A stretch of 64,000 nt of DNA. Origin: Burkholderia sp. D-99. GTDB lineage: Bacteria > Pseudomonadota > Gammaproteobacteria > Burkholderiales > Burkholderiaceae. The notes under the pieces were generated by a model. It was not told the origin of the DNA, did no database searches, and saw only the letters and a list, made by a program, of their open reading frames with translations. A program made the translations under genes and the position numbers. Below, piece after piece: positions 1-8,683 of the stretch (positions are counted from its first letter, which is position 1; each line of letters opens with the position of its first letter). Location: assembly GCF_011605345.1 (NCBI RefSeq), contig NZ_JAAOXM010000017.1, positions 1-64,000 on the forward strand, written 5' to 3'.

Positions 1-114
1 GTCGAAGGTATCAACAACACCATCAAGGTCATCAAGCGTCGAGCTTACGGGTACCGCGACGAGGAATACTTCTTCCTCAAGATCCGCGCCGCGTTCCCCG
101 GTAATCCTCGATGA
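1..114 (+). CDS. ISL3-family transposase, C-terminal fragment (5' end outside the window)
   Basis: The frame is open from base 1 and ends at TGA 112-114, giving 37 residues that begin VEGINNTIKVIKR and end IRAAFPGNPR. The stretch with NNTIKVIKR, AYGYRD and YFFLKIR is the typical end of DDE transposases of the ISL3 family (family knowledge). The upstream part lies outside the window, so it cannot be judged whether the gene is intact. No clear IS terminal inverted repeat is visible between the stop codon and the porin terminator just downstream. The element may therefore have lost this end, or may use an end that I do not recognise. Confidence 0.7.
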   Translation, partial: VEGINNTIKVIKRRAYGYRDEEYFFLKIRAAFPGNPR

Positions 115-117
115 ACC

Positions 118-146
118 AAAAAAAAGCGCGAACCTCGGTTCGCGCC
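118..146 (-). terminator. Rho-independent terminator of the porin gene
   Basis: On the minus strand a perfect stem (GCGCGAAC paired with GTTCGCGC, tetraloop) is followed by eight consecutive U residues. It lies 46 bp beyond the porin stop codon. It also faces the end of the transposase fragment and could serve both convergent genes. Confidence 0.85.
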
Positions 147-191
147 AAAGAGAGACCTCGCTGAAGACGTCACAACCCCACACCACCCCGC

Positions 192-1331
192 TCAGAACGA
201 ATGGCGCATCCCGATCCGCACGTCGGCCTGCGTCTGCGTCGTCGACGGCGTGAAGCTGTAGCCGATCACCGCATCTACGCCTTGCGACGCGCGCAGGTAA
301 TCGCCGGAGAGGTACACGTCGGTGCGCTTCGACAGCATGTAATGCAGGCCCGCCGTGCCCTGGTTCCAGTGATGGCCTTCGAAGCGCGTGTGCTGGTAGC
401 CGGCAATCAGGCTCAACGCCGGCGTGAACTGGTACGAGCCGCCGCCTTCGTAGACCTGCATGTGCGACGACTGGCCGAAGCCCTTGATCGTCGTGTACGA
501 GAAGTTGCCGTCGAGCGTCAGCTTGCCGATCGTGTAGCTCGTGCCGATGCCGAACGTGCCCTGGCTGTCGACATCCATCGGCGTGTTCGCGAACAGGTCG
601 GTGCGTGCGCCGGTCGCCGGATCGACGGTCACCGTCTGCTGGCCGAGGAACGTGTGCGTGCCGATCATCGCGTACGGGTCGAACGCATAGATGCCGTTCG
701 GGTTGTTCAGGCGCGTGTACGCGGCGCCGATCGAGAAGTCGCCCTTCGTGAAGCTTGCGCCCGCGCTCCATGCGCTGTTGCGATGGAAGTTGCCGGCGAC
801 GTTGCCGAACGAGTACATCGCGCCGAACTTGAAGCCGCTGAGATCGTTCGACAGGAACTTCACCGAGTTCGGCAGGCGGTCGCCGTTGAAGCGGTCGAAG
901 TCGCCCTGGTGGATCGCATAACCGCTGCCCCACGCGGAGATGTTGTAGATCGACACGAGTTCGTTCGTGATGTCGAGCTGGTTGCCGAACGACAGCGTGC
1001 CCCAGTCGTTCTGCAGGCCGACGTACGCCTGGCGGCCGAACTCGGAACCGCCGAAGCCGAGTTGCCCGGTGCCGAGGCGGAAGCCACTCTCGAGCGTGAA
1101 CACGGCCTTCAGGCCGCCGCCGAGGTCTTCCGTGCCCTTGAGGCCGAAGCGGTTTCCGTACGCGACGCCGTCGTCGAACTTGACGACGTGCGAGCCGCCC
1201 GTGTTGTTCACGTACGTGATGCCCGCGTCGAGAATCCCGTACAGCGTCACGCTGCTCTGCGCATGCCCGATGGCGGGAATGCAGGCCGCGCATGCAAGCG
1301 CGGCGGCTACGGCAACTTTCGTGTGCTTCAT
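192..1331 (-). CDS. Gram-negative porin (Burkholderia OmpC-like, trimeric beta-barrel)
   Basis: This is a 379-residue outer-membrane porin for passive diffusion of small solutes. Residues 1-24 form a signal peptide ending AIGHA before QSSVTLYG, the standard mature N-terminus of betaproteobacterial porins. The rest is a run of amphipathic beta strands with short Gly/Asn/Asp turns, ending in a C-terminal Phe (IGMRHSF) as needed for BAM-dependent insertion. The length is normal for the family. It is a single gene with a strong terminator behind it and about 260 bp of non-coding DNA in front. Substrate specificity cannot be read from the sequence. Confidence 0.93.
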   Translation of the reverse strand: MKHTKVAVAAALACAACIPAIGHAQSSVTLYGILDAGITYVNNTGGSHVVKFDDGVAYGNRFGLKGTEDLGGGLKAVFTLESGFRLGTGQLGFGGSEFGRQAYVGLQNDWGTLSFGNQLDITNELVSIYNISAWGSGYAIHQGDFDRFNGDRLPNSVKFLSNDLSGFKFGAMYSFGNVAGNFHRNSAWSAGASFTKGDFSIGAAYTRLNNPNGIYAFDPYAMIGTHTFLGQQTVTVDPATGARTDLFANTPMDVDSQGTFGIGTSYTIGKLTLDGNFSYTTIKGFGQSSHMQVYEGGGSYQFTPALSLIAGYQHTRFEGHHWNQGTAGLHYMLSKRTDVYLSGDYLRASQGVDAVIGYSFTPSTTQTQADVRIGMRHSF

Positions 1332-1550
1332 TGTCGACCACCCTCCCTGAACCGTTCGATGGAAAGAATCTCGTCCCGGCGCGTGCCGCGATACGCCGGT
1401 GGATTCGAATTCGGTACGCCCGCTGGCTTCGGCATTTCGTTTTCCGCAATAACGCAGCCATTGGCGAAAAATACAAACCCATATTTCGGGTCACCCGTCT
1501 GAAGGCGACACCAAATGGTCACGATGCGACCGGTCGGGAAAACACGTAGA

Positions 1551-1578
1551 CGGGCGGCGCGGCAAAACCGGCCGCCCG
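1551..1578 (-). terminator. Possible terminator behind choX
   Basis: An 8-bp GC stem (CGGGCGGC with GCCGCCCG) begins 12 bp past the choX stop. The following minus-strand sequence has only a short GTTTT run about 10 nt later, so the terminator is plausible but not canonical. Confidence 0.45.
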
Positions 1579-1589
1579 GAGGGAGGGAA

Positions 1590-2555
1590 TCAGCGACCGT
1601 CGAGGGCCGCGCGCACGGCCGGCAGGCCCGGTGCGCCGGCTGTCGTCGTCACGCCGTCCAGCCAGCCGGCAACCAGCGCCGGGTCGGATTTCAGCGCATG
1701 CTGAGCCGCGAGCGCGGGCGATGTCTTGTGGTCGAGCATGTCGGCGATCATCCGGTTCTCGACGTCGACGGAAAACGTCATCTGCCGGAACAGCCGCGCC
1801 AGGTTCGCGCACTGGCCGGCGAACCCGGCGCGCGTGACCGTATTGACCGTCGCGCCGCCGTAGTTCGGCCCGAAATACGCATCGCCGCCCGACAGGTAGG
1901 TCAGGTGGAACTTCGTGTTCATCAGGTGCGGCTCCCAGCCGAGGAACACGATCCAGCGTTTGTCGCGCACCGCACGCTCGACCTGCGTGAGCATGCCCGT
2001 CTCGCTCGATTCGACGAGCGACCAGTTCGCGGCCCCAAGCGCATGGTCGGACAGCATCCGCTTGATGTTCTGGTTCGCGGGCGCGCCGGGCTCGATCCCG
2101 TAGATCTTGCCGCCGAAGCGGTCCGCGTAGCGCGCGAGATCGGCGAACGTATGCACGCCGGCGGCCGCCACGTAGTCGGGCACCGCGAGCGTGAACTTCG
2201 CGCCGCTCAGGTTCGCGTGCAACACGTCGATCGACTTCTCGTCGACGAACGGCTTCACGAGCGGCGCCTGCGCGGGCATCCAGTTGCCGAGGAACACGTC
2301 GACCTGCCCCTTCTTGAGCCCCTGGTACGTGATCGGCACCGACAGGTTCGCCACGTCCTGCCGGTAGCCGAGCGCCTTCAGCACGACGCCCGCCATCGCG
2401 TTCGTCGCATCGATGTCGGTCCAGCCGGGCGCCGCCATCTTCACGTCGCCGCACGTCTGCGGGTCGGCTGCGTGCGCGGCCTGCGTCGTCATCACGCAGG
2501 CGGCCGCGGCGAGTGCCGCGCCGATCCGGATTGCTGCATTGCATTGCCGTTCCAT
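1590..2555 (-). CDS. choX: Choline-binding periplasmic protein of an ABC importer (ChoX-like)
   Basis: This is a 321-residue member of the OpuAC substrate-binding family for quaternary amines. Residues 1-29 are a signal peptide ending in AHA. The mature protein carries the aromatic residues expected of a choline/betaine cage: Trp45 with Asp47 in PGWTDIDA, Trp92 in GNWMP and Trp207 in LGWEP. The Trp spacing resembles Sinorhizobium ChoX (family knowledge, not aligned here). It starts 45 bp behind betC on the same strand, so the two are probably cotranscribed and the protein supplies choline or choline-O-sulfate. The permease and ATPase partners (ChoW, ChoV) are not in the window, so it must work with subunits encoded elsewhere. 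Confidence 0.87.
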   Translation of the reverse strand: MERQCNAAIRIGAALAAAACVMTTQAAHAADPQTCGDVKMAAPGWTDIDATNAMAGVVLKALGYRQDVANLSVPITYQGLKKGQVDVFLGNWMPAQAPLVKPFVDEKSIDVLHANLSGAKFTLAVPDYVAAAGVHTFADLARYADRFGGKIYGIEPGAPANQNIKRMLSDHALGAANWSLVESSETGMLTQVERAVRDKRWIVFLGWEPHLMNTKFHLTYLSGGDAYFGPNYGGATVNTVTRAGFAGQCANLARLFRQMTFSVDVENRMIADMLDHKTSPALAAQHALKSDPALVAGWLDGVTTTAGAPGLPAVRAALDGR

Positions 2556-2600
2556 CTTCCGCTTCCTCCGTCGTTCGTCAGTGATCGCGATACGGGACGC

Positions 2601-4136
2601 TCAGCGTCCGACGCGCGGAAAGCGCGCCATCGCCTCGAGCGTGTCGAGTTCGATGTGATTGCGCATGTAGCGCTGGCTCGCATCGGTGAACGGCTGCCAG
2701 TCCCACGCGTGGATGCGACCCTGCGTCGTCGCCGCGTAATGGAAGCGCCGACGCCGCTGGCTCGCGCGCACCTGCCGGTCCAGTTCGGGCAGGTTCCAGC
2801 GCTGCGCGGCTTGCGCGCGGAACGCGGCGAGCACGTCGGCGGCTTCCGGCGTGCCGGCGAGGTTCGTGAGTTCGTGCGGATCGTCGGCGAGGTGGTAGAG
2901 CTGGTCGGGGTCAAGCGGGCAATGCACGTACTTCCAGTCGCCGCGGCGGATCATCACGACCGGCGCGACCGCGCCTTCCGCGAGGTATTCGCCGAGCGCG
3001 ACGTCGTGCGCTGGCGTGCCGTGCAGGTGCGGCACGAGGCTTGCGCCATCGACAGGGTCGGGCCAGCCGCCGGCGGGCGCGGCGCCGGCCAGATCGACGA
3101 GCGTCGGCAGCAGGTCGAGGTGCGACACCGGCCCGCGCACACGCGCGGCGCCGAAGCGGCCCGGCGCATGCACGATCAGCGGCACGCGGCAGCCGCCTTC
3201 GAAGAACGTCATCTTGTACCAGAGCCCGCGTTCACCGAGCATGTCGCCGTGGTCGGACGTGACGATCACGATCGTGTCGTCGGCGAATCCGCATTGTTCG
3301 AGCGCGGCGAGCACGCTGCCGAACTGCGTGTCGACGTAGGACGTCGCGCCGTAGTACGCATGGCGCGCGGCGCGGATCTGCGCGTCGGTAGGCGGCGTGC
3401 GGTCGTTCTCGCAGACGAAGCGCAGCCGCTGCGAATGCGGGTCGCTCTCCGCCGCATCGAGCCGCACGGCGGGCATGTCGATCTCTTCGTCGCGGTACAG
3501 ATCCCAGTATTCGCGCGTGATCGCATACGGGTCGTGCGGATGGGTCAGCGACACGACCATGCAGAACGGCCGCGCATCGTGCCCGGCCGCACGCTCGCGC
3601 GCGACGTCGTACAGCTTCTGCTTCGCGGCAAACGTGACCTCGTCGTCGAAATCGAGCTGGTTCGTGCGCACGCACGGGCCCGCGTCGAGCACCGAACTCA
3701 TGTTGTGATACCAGCTCGGCCGCTCGGCCGGGCTGTCCCAGTCGGGCACCCAGCCGAAATCGGCCGGATAGATGTCGGTCGTGAGCCGCTCCTCGAAGCC
3801 GTGCAACTGGTCGGGCCCGCAGAAATGCATCTTGCCGGACAGCATCGTCCGGTAGCCGCCCGCGCGCAGGTAGTGCGCGAACGTCAGCGTTTGCGCCGGC
3901 AATTCGGCGGCGTTATCGTAGGCGCCGATCCCCGACGGCAGCTTGCCGGTCAGCAGCGAGAAACGCGACGGCGCGCACAGCGGGCTCGCACAGTAAGCGG
4001 CGTCGAACACCACGCCTTGCGCGGCGAGACGGTCCAGCGTCGGCGTGCGCGCCACGCGATTGCCGTAGGCCGGCAGCGCGAACGGCGTGAGCTGGTCGGC
4101 CATCAGGATCAGGATGTTGGGTGTCGGGTTCGTCAT
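2601..4136 (-). CDS. betC: Choline-sulfatase BetC
   Basis: This cytoplasmic enzyme of 511 residues hydrolyses choline-O-sulfate to choline and sulfate. It has the sulfatase signature CAPSR, in which Cys54 is the residue converted to formylglycine; this is the same position as in Sinorhizobium BetC. Other family landmarks are the N-terminal metal site (ILILMADQ), SLTHPHDPY and SDHGDMLGERGLW near residue 300. There is no signal peptide, as expected for a substrate that must be imported. It is transcribed divergently from a LysR-type regulator and is followed by choX, the standard choline-sulfate arrangement. The choline formed would feed BetA and BetB, encoded at 41242-44437. Confidence 0.95.
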   Translation of the reverse strand: MTNPTPNILILMADQLTPFALPAYGNRVARTPTLDRLAAQGVVFDAAYCASPLCAPSRFSLLTGKLPSGIGAYDNAAELPAQTLTFAHYLRAGGYRTMLSGKMHFCGPDQLHGFEERLTTDIYPADFGWVPDWDSPAERPSWYHNMSSVLDAGPCVRTNQLDFDDEVTFAAKQKLYDVARERAAGHDARPFCMVVSLTHPHDPYAITREYWDLYRDEEIDMPAVRLDAAESDPHSQRLRFVCENDRTPPTDAQIRAARHAYYGATSYVDTQFGSVLAALEQCGFADDTIVIVTSDHGDMLGERGLWYKMTFFEGGCRVPLIVHAPGRFGAARVRGPVSHLDLLPTLVDLAGAAPAGGWPDPVDGASLVPHLHGTPAHDVALGEYLAEGAVAPVVMIRRGDWKYVHCPLDPDQLYHLADDPHELTNLAGTPEAADVLAAFRAQAAQRWNLPELDRQVRASQRRRRFHYAATTQGRIHAWDWQPFTDASQRYMRNHIELDTLEAMARFPRVGR

Positions 4137-4411
4137 CGGCAGTCGTGGGAAAAACGGTGTTCGAATGGAACGGCGCGCCGCTCGTGCAGCGATACGTCCG
4201 GCATGACGGAAGCGGCCCGACGAAAGTGCCGCGCGGGCAGGCCGCGCTGGCTAGAATCGCGGGATGCGTTGCGTGCCACCCGTGGAGCGGGCTGTGAAGC
4301 GGGCTGTGAAACGGCCTGTGAAGCACGCACGCCGCACCGTCCGATGCACTATCGCCCGCCCGAATTCGCGCGGGTAGGCGTCCGGCCCTTATGGGGCCAT
4401 TAGAGGGACTT

Positions 4412-5317
4412 ATGTCGAAATCCGAACCGTTACCGTCGATGCAGGCGCTGCGCGCGTTCGAATCGGCCGCCCGGCTCGCGAGCTTCACGGCCGCTGCGCG
4501 CGAGCTCGGCTCCACCCAGCCGGCCGTGAGCCAGCAGGTATTCCAGCTCGAGGCCGAACTGGGTGTGCCGCTGTTCGAGCGCAGCCCGCGCGGCGTCACG
4601 CTGACGGCCGACGGCCAGTGCCTGTACGAAGCCGTGCGGGTGAGCCTCGACACGCTGCGCGGCGCCACCGCGACACTGCGGGCGCGCCGCGAGCACGGGG
4701 CGCTCACGATCGTCACCGACTTCGGCTTTGCGACCTACTGGCTGATGCCGCGGCTGGCCGGGCTGAAGCGCGTGATGCCGGATGTCGACGTGCGCGTCGT
4801 CACGTCACAGGATTACGACGCGCAGCGCGACCACGGCGACATCGCGATCCTGTTCGGCGACGGCCACTGGCCGTCGTGCACGGCCGCGCGGCTCTTTCCG
4901 GAATCGGTCACGCCCGTGTGCTCGCCCGCGTTCCGCGACGCGCACCCGCACGTCGCACGCGCCGACCACCTGCTCGCGTTGCCGTTGCTGCACGTGCAGC
5001 CGACGCGCCCCGAACGCTGGCTGTCGTGGTCCGGCTGGTTCGACGCGCACGGCCTCGATACGGCAGCCGCCGCGCGCGGCGTGACCTTCAACAGCTACGC
5101 GCTCGTGATCCATGCGGCGCTGCTCGGCGAAGGTGTCGCGCTCGGCTGGGCGCCGCTCGTCGACGAACTCGTCGCGTCCGGGCAGCTCGTGAAGCTCGTC
5201 GACGCGCCGGTCGTCACGTCGCGCGGCTACTTCCTGGTACGGCCGCCGCAGCGGCCCGAGCCGGACGCGACCCACGTGTTCCGGCGCTGGCTGCTCGACG
5301 CGTGCGCGCCGGCCTGA
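4412..5317 (+). CDS. betR: LysR-type regulator of choline-sulfate use (BetR-like)
   Basis: This is a 301-residue LTTR. The N-terminal winged HTH (SMQALRAFESAARLASFTAAARELGSTQ, split here for reading at ARELGSTQ) is followed by a substrate-binding domain. I chose ATG 4412, which follows AGAGGGAC at good spacing, over the upstream in-frame ATG 4391, which has no ribosome site. It is divergent from betC with 275 bp between them, so it probably controls betC-choX from that interval and represses itself, as LTTRs commonly do. The name rests on gene context. The inducer, presumably choline or choline sulfate, is inferred. Confidence 0.82.
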   Translation: MSKSEPLPSMQALRAFESAARLASFTAAARELGSTQPAVSQQVFQLEAELGVPLFERSPRGVTLTADGQCLYEAVRVSLDTLRGATATLRARREHGALTIVTDFGFATYWLMPRLAGLKRVMPDVDVRVVTSQDYDAQRDHGDIAILFGDGHWPSCTAARLFPESVTPVCSPAFRDAHPHVARADHLLALPLLHVQPTRPERWLSWSGWFDAHGLDTAAAARGVTFNSYALVIHAALLGEGVALGWAPLVDELVASGQLVKLVDAPVVTSRGYFLVRPPQRPEPDATHVFRRWLLDACAPA

Positions 5318-5576
5318 ACGGCCGGCCGTCCGGCGGGCGGCTACCCGTCTGACGCCCGCTGGGCCGGCCGCGCCTGCCCCGCCTGACGCCTCCGCAGGGC
5401 CGCCTGACGCCCCGCTGCCGCCCGGCCGCGTTGGCGCGCCGATACCAGCCACACGGCGCGTTGGTTCTATCCGCCCCAAAATCGTCCTGATTTACTTGAG
5501 CCTCCCGCTACCCGCGTAGCGTGGCGCCCCGTCGCGCCGCCGCGCGGGTTGCGTTCCATGACATCCGAGGAACCTC

Positions 5577-6461
5577 ATGACCGCCGACTCACGCCCCGAT
5601 CAATTCGTCCTGACGCTGTCGTGCCCGAGCGCGGCCGGCCAGGTCGCCGCCGTCGTCGGCTTTCTCGAGCGCCATCGCTGCTATGTCGATGCGCTGAACG
5701 TGTTCGACGACGATCTCAGCAACCACTTCTTCGTGCGCTGCGTGTTTCATCCGACGGATGAAACGCTGCAGATCGACGCGCTGCGCCAGGAATTCGCGCC
5801 GATCGCGGCCGCGCTCGGCGGCGGCGAAGGCGACACGCAATGGGCGATTCACGACGTGAACGCACGGCCGAAGGTGCTGATCATGGTGTCGAAGCTCGAG
5901 CACTGCCTCGCGGACCTGTTGTTCCGCTGGCGGATGGGCGAGCTGAAGATGGACATCGTCGGCATCGTGTCGAACCATCCCGACTTCGAGCCGCTCGCCG
6001 CGCAGCACGGGCTGCCGTTCCGCCACTTCCCGATCACGGCCGATACGAAGGCGCAGCAGGAAGCGCAGTGGCTCGACTTCTTCGAGTCGAGCGGCGCCGA
6101 GCTCGTGATCCTCGCGCGCTACATGCAGGTGCTGTCGCAGGAAACGAGCGCGAAGCTCGCGAACCGCGCGATCAACATCCATCATTCGTTCCTGCCCGGC
6201 TTCAAGGGCGCGAAGCCGTATCACCAGGCGCATGCGCGCGGCGTGAAGCTGATCGGCGCGACCGCACACTTCGTCACCGACGATCTCGACGAAGGCCCGA
6301 TCATCGAGCAGGTCGTCGAGCGCGTCGATCATGCGCTGCGCCCCGAGCAGTTGCTCGCGGTGGGGCGTGACGTCGAAAGCATCACGCTCGCGCGTGCCGT
6401 GAAGGCGTTCATCGAGCGCAGGGTGTTCCTGAACGGCGACCGGACGGTGGTGTTTTCGTAA
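5577..6461 (+). CDS. purU: Formyltetrahydrofolate deformylase PurU
   Basis: This is a 294-residue enzyme that hydrolyses 10-formyl-THF to formate and THF and so balances the C1 pool. An N-terminal ACT regulatory domain spans about residues 5-90 (LTLSCPSAAGQVAAVVGFL). The formyltransferase fold follows, with the catalytic neighbourhood INIHHSFLPGFKGAKPYHQA and the HFVTDDLDEGPIIEQ segment. The start has a good site (GAGGAACCTC before ATG). Its position beside betaine-catabolic genes fits a role in disposing of C1 units from demethylation, as with the purU copy near the betaine genes of Pseudomonas. The adjacency is seen; the role is inferred. Confidence 0.93.
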   Translation: MTADSRPDQFVLTLSCPSAAGQVAAVVGFLERHRCYVDALNVFDDDLSNHFFVRCVFHPTDETLQIDALRQEFAPIAAALGGGEGDTQWAIHDVNARPKVLIMVSKLEHCLADLLFRWRMGELKMDIVGIVSNHPDFEPLAAQHGLPFRHFPITADTKAQQEAQWLDFFESSGAELVILARYMQVLSQETSAKLANRAINIHHSFLPGFKGAKPYHQAHARGVKLIGATAHFVTDDLDEGPIIEQVVERVDHALRPEQLLAVGRDVESITLARAVKAFIERRVFLNGDRTVVFS

Positions 6462-6462
6462 G

Positions 6463-6482
6463 CGGGCGGGCCTTGCCGCCCG
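6463..6482. terminator. Hairpin between convergent purU and the EamA gene
   Basis: CGGGCGG pairs with CCGCCCG in the 21-bp gap between two convergent stop codons. There is no clear T-tract, so it may only stabilise the 3' ends. Confidence 0.35.
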
Positions 6483-7475
6483 TCACGCGGAAGCCGACGG
6501 CACGCGCGCATGCGGCATGCCGATTCGTCGTGCCCGGCGTCGCAGATAGAGGTTGTTGAGGATCAGCGCCACGCCCGTCAGCGCGGCGCCCAGGATCTGC
6601 GCGCGGTTGGGCACCACGCCCGTGACCGCGGATACGATGAATGCCGTGATGGGCACGATGTCCATGAACAGCACGCCGTTCATCGGTCCCAAGTTCCGGT
6701 TGCCCGTCATCCACAGCAGGATCGCGCCGAAGCCGGCCACCGGCCCCATGTACGCGAGATGCGGCAGCACCGCGTGCACGGCGGCCAGCGACGGCGCCGC
6801 GATCCGGTGCGTGACGATCAGCACCAGGTTGACCGCGACGATCGTGGTCAATCCGAGCCACGTCGTGAAGGTCGTGTATTTCAGTGCGGACCATTTCGTA
6901 AACCGCGCGGCGCCGAACGTATAGACGACCCAGCACAGCGCGCCGACGACGATCAGCGCGTTGGCCGCGTAGTGCTGCGGTTCGTGCAGTGCCGCGATCA
7001 CGTCGCCGCGCATGATGACGAGCGCGACGCCGGTAAAGGACAGCACGACGAACAGCACCGACACCGGCGCCGGCGCGACGCGCCGCACCAGCGCGTTGAG
7101 CAGCAGCCCCATCATCGGCTGCGTCGCCATCATGATCGACGCGGTCAGCGCGCCCTCGTCGCCGGCCAGCTGCTGCCCCAGGAACACGAACGAACCGAAT
7201 CCGCAGAAGCCTATCGATCCGAGCAGCCAGGCGAGCGCCACGGGCTCACCGGCCGAACGGAACGCACCGGGCCCTTCGACGATCCGCAGCAACGCGAGGA
7301 AGCCCATGCCGGCGATCAGATAGCGCAGCGACGTGAACGTGAAGGGATCGATGTACCGCAACGCATCGGTCATCACCGGAAACATCGCGCCCATCAGGAT
7401 CGTCGCGGTCACACATGCGACGACGCCTTTCCCGTACGCGTTCGCGGCGGGCGTTGCGAGTGTTGCGTCATTCAT
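6483..7475 (-). CDS. DMT-superfamily transporter with EamA domains (exporter-like)
   Basis: This 330-residue inner-membrane protein has about ten hydrophobic helices arranged as two EamA repeats. The first begins GVVACVTATILMGAMFPVMTD; the second includes AANALIVVGALCWVVYTFG. Family members export amino acids or other metabolites; the substrate here is unknown. It is the nearest downstream target of the TetR-type regulator at 7644-8261. A 168-bp interval between the two genes carries operator-like elements matching the one in front of the regulator, so control by that TetR is likely but inferred. Confidence 0.85.
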   Translation of the reverse strand: MNDATLATPAANAYGKGVVACVTATILMGAMFPVMTDALRYIDPFTFTSLRYLIAGMGFLALLRIVEGPGAFRSAGEPVALAWLLGSIGFCGFGSFVFLGQQLAGDEGALTASIMMATQPMMGLLLNALVRRVAPAPVSVLFVVLSFTGVALVIMRGDVIAALHEPQHYAANALIVVGALCWVVYTFGAARFTKWSALKYTTFTTWLGLTTIVAVNLVLIVTHRIAAPSLAAVHAVLPHLAYMGPVAGFGAILLWMTGNRNLGPMNGVLFMDIVPITAFIVSAVTGVVPNRAQILGAALTGVALILNNLYLRRRARRIGMPHARVPSASA

Positions 7476-7478
7476 GAC

Positions 7479-7492
7479 TGATCATTCCCAAA
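7479..7492. promoter_or_regulatory. Half-conserved TetR-type operator close to the EamA start
   Basis: TGATCATTCCCAAA partly matches the core of the two better sites at 7611-7630 and 8275-8294 (GATCRTTCTCAAAA). It lies 4 bp from the EamA start codon, overlapping the ribosome-binding region. It may be an extra operator or chance. Confidence 0.35.
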
Positions 7493-7610
7493 TTAATTGA
7501 AAAATGATGCCGGTGCGGCTGCGCGCAGCGGCAGTGCCGTATCAACATACCTTATCGTTCTTGCCTGCCCTTCACGGTCTCAATGCGGGCACCCGGCATA
7601 TCTCACATTT

Positions 7611-7630
7611 GAAACCGATCATTCTCAAAA
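7611..7630. promoter_or_regulatory. TetR-type operator upstream of the EamA gene
   Basis: AACCGATCATTCTCAAAA here matches AACCGATCGTTCTCAAAA at 8277-8294 with one difference. The copy lies 136-155 bp upstream of the EamA start and just past the TetR stop codon, so it can serve a separate EamA promoter. Confidence 0.6.
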
Positions 7631-7643
7631 TAGTCAAAAAAAA

Positions 7644-8261
7644 TCAGGTCAGCGCCCGCATCGCGATATCGACGATCGAGGCCAGCTCCGACTCCGATGC
7701 ACGCGACTTGCCCAACACCCGCATGCCCTGGATCAGGCAAAGCAGGAACCGGCCCACTTCCTCCGGATCGAGATTCCGGTCGAAATCGCCCGACTGCTGG
7801 CCGCGCGCGACGGCCAGGCTGAATTGCGTACCGATGCGCAGCAGGGTCGATTCGATGTACGGGCGCAGCACGTCGTCGCCGGGCAGGAGTTCGACGGCCG
7901 AATTCGTGATGAAGCAGCCGCGTCGCTCCGACAGCCGCACTCCGATTTCCGTGTAGTACAGGAGCGCCTCCCGGAGTGCCTGCCGCGGTGGCAGATCCGC
8001 TGCGAGACGCTCCTTGAGCCGTGCGATCGCACCTTCCGCATAACGGTCGAACGCGGCGACCAGCAACCCGTGCTTGTCGCCGAAGGTGCGGTACAGGCTG
8101 CCGCGAAAAACGCCCGTGGCTTCGCACAATGCGTCGATCGACGTCGCGTGATACCCCTGCTCCCAGAACACGCGTGCTGCCGCATCGATCACCTCGTCGG
8201 TGTCGAATTCGCGTGGGCGGCCCCTGTCGCGGGCGCCGGAAGATGTCGAGGTCGGGTTCAT
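7644..8261 (-). CDS. TetR/AcrR-family transcriptional repressor
   Basis: This is a 205-residue protein. The N-terminal HTH covers about residues 17-65, with FDTDEVIDAAARVFWEQGY, SIDALCEATGVFRGSLYRTF and GDKHGLLVAAFDRY. A helical ligand domain follows. The start is ATG 8261. An inverted repeat, AGAAC-N5-GTTCT, lies at 8275-8289, 14 bp in front of the start, consistent with autorepression. A near copy occurs in front of the EamA transporter downstream. The ligand is unknown; a substrate of the exporter is the natural guess. Confidence 0.9.
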   Translation of the reverse strand: MNPTSTSSGARDRGRPREFDTDEVIDAAARVFWEQGYHATSIDALCEATGVFRGSLYRTFGDKHGLLVAAFDRYAEGAIARLKERLAADLPPRQALREALLYYTEIGVRLSERRGCFITNSAVELLPGDDVLRPYIESTLLRIGTQFSLAVARGQQSGDFDRNLDPEEVGRFLLCLIQGMRVLGKSRASESELASIVDIAMRALT

Positions 8262-8274
8262 GGAGACGGATATT

Positions 8275-8294
8275 AGAACCGATCGTTCTCAAAA
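8275..8294. promoter_or_regulatory. Operator of the TetR regulator (AGAAC-N5-GTTCT)
   Basis: A perfect inverted repeat of 5-bp arms (AGAAC at 8275-8279, GTTCT at 8285-8289) is followed by CAAAA. It sits in the leader of the tetR gene and is repeated with one change upstream of the transporter gene. Confidence 0.65.
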
Positions 8295-8350
8295 TCAAGC
8301 TGCCATGCCCGGTTGCATGGCCAGACTCCCGGCGGCAAATGCCGGCCCGA

Positions 8351-8557
8351 TCAGGATGTCGATGGATCGAAGCCGGGAAACTGCTGCCTGGCGTTCGCGG
8401 ACGAGAGGTAGGACGCGCCGCGCTCCAGCGCACCCGTGCGAATCAGCTGACCGCACGCTCGGCAGCGATAAAGCTCGGACTGCATGGGCTCATTCACCGC
8501 CACCTCATCGTAGTTCGAGGTGGGTGACGGGAATTTCAGGCAAGTGGAACACGGCAT
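8351..8557 (-). CDS. Small zinc-ribbon protein, hypothetical
   Basis: This is a protein of 68 residues counted from ATG 8557; a GTG directly before it at 8560 is also possible. It has two CxxC knuckles, CSTC near the start and CRACG after YR, separated by about 28 residues. This is the layout of a single zinc ribbon. The C-terminal third (SYLSSANARQQFPGFDPSTS) looks unstructured. No signal peptide or membrane segment is present. It stands alone between the TetR gene and the betaine locus. I do not recognise a named family. Confidence 0.58.
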   Translation of the reverse strand: MPCSTCLKFPSPTSNYDEVAVNEPMQSELYRCRACGQLIRTGALERGASYLSSANARQQFPGFDPSTS

Positions 8558-8683
8558 CACGATTTCCCGGCGGCAGGCACCCTGTCATGTCGGCATGATC
8601 GCGTATGACGTGCCGCAGTCGCGCGACGACCCCGTGTGCGGTTTCCGGAGCCATCGCGTGCTGCGTCCGCAAGCATTACTTCG

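Noticed and set aside
1515..4403. 962-codon plus-strand open frame across choX and betC
   Set aside because: It is antisense to two well-identified genes; the product is Arg/His/Val-rich in the manner of G+C-rich antisense frames and has no domain.
5340..5415. Repeated CTGACGCC motifs at 5349, 5383 and 5404 downstream of betR
   Set aside because: Short motif in very G+C-rich DNA with irregular spacing; I could not distinguish it from chance.
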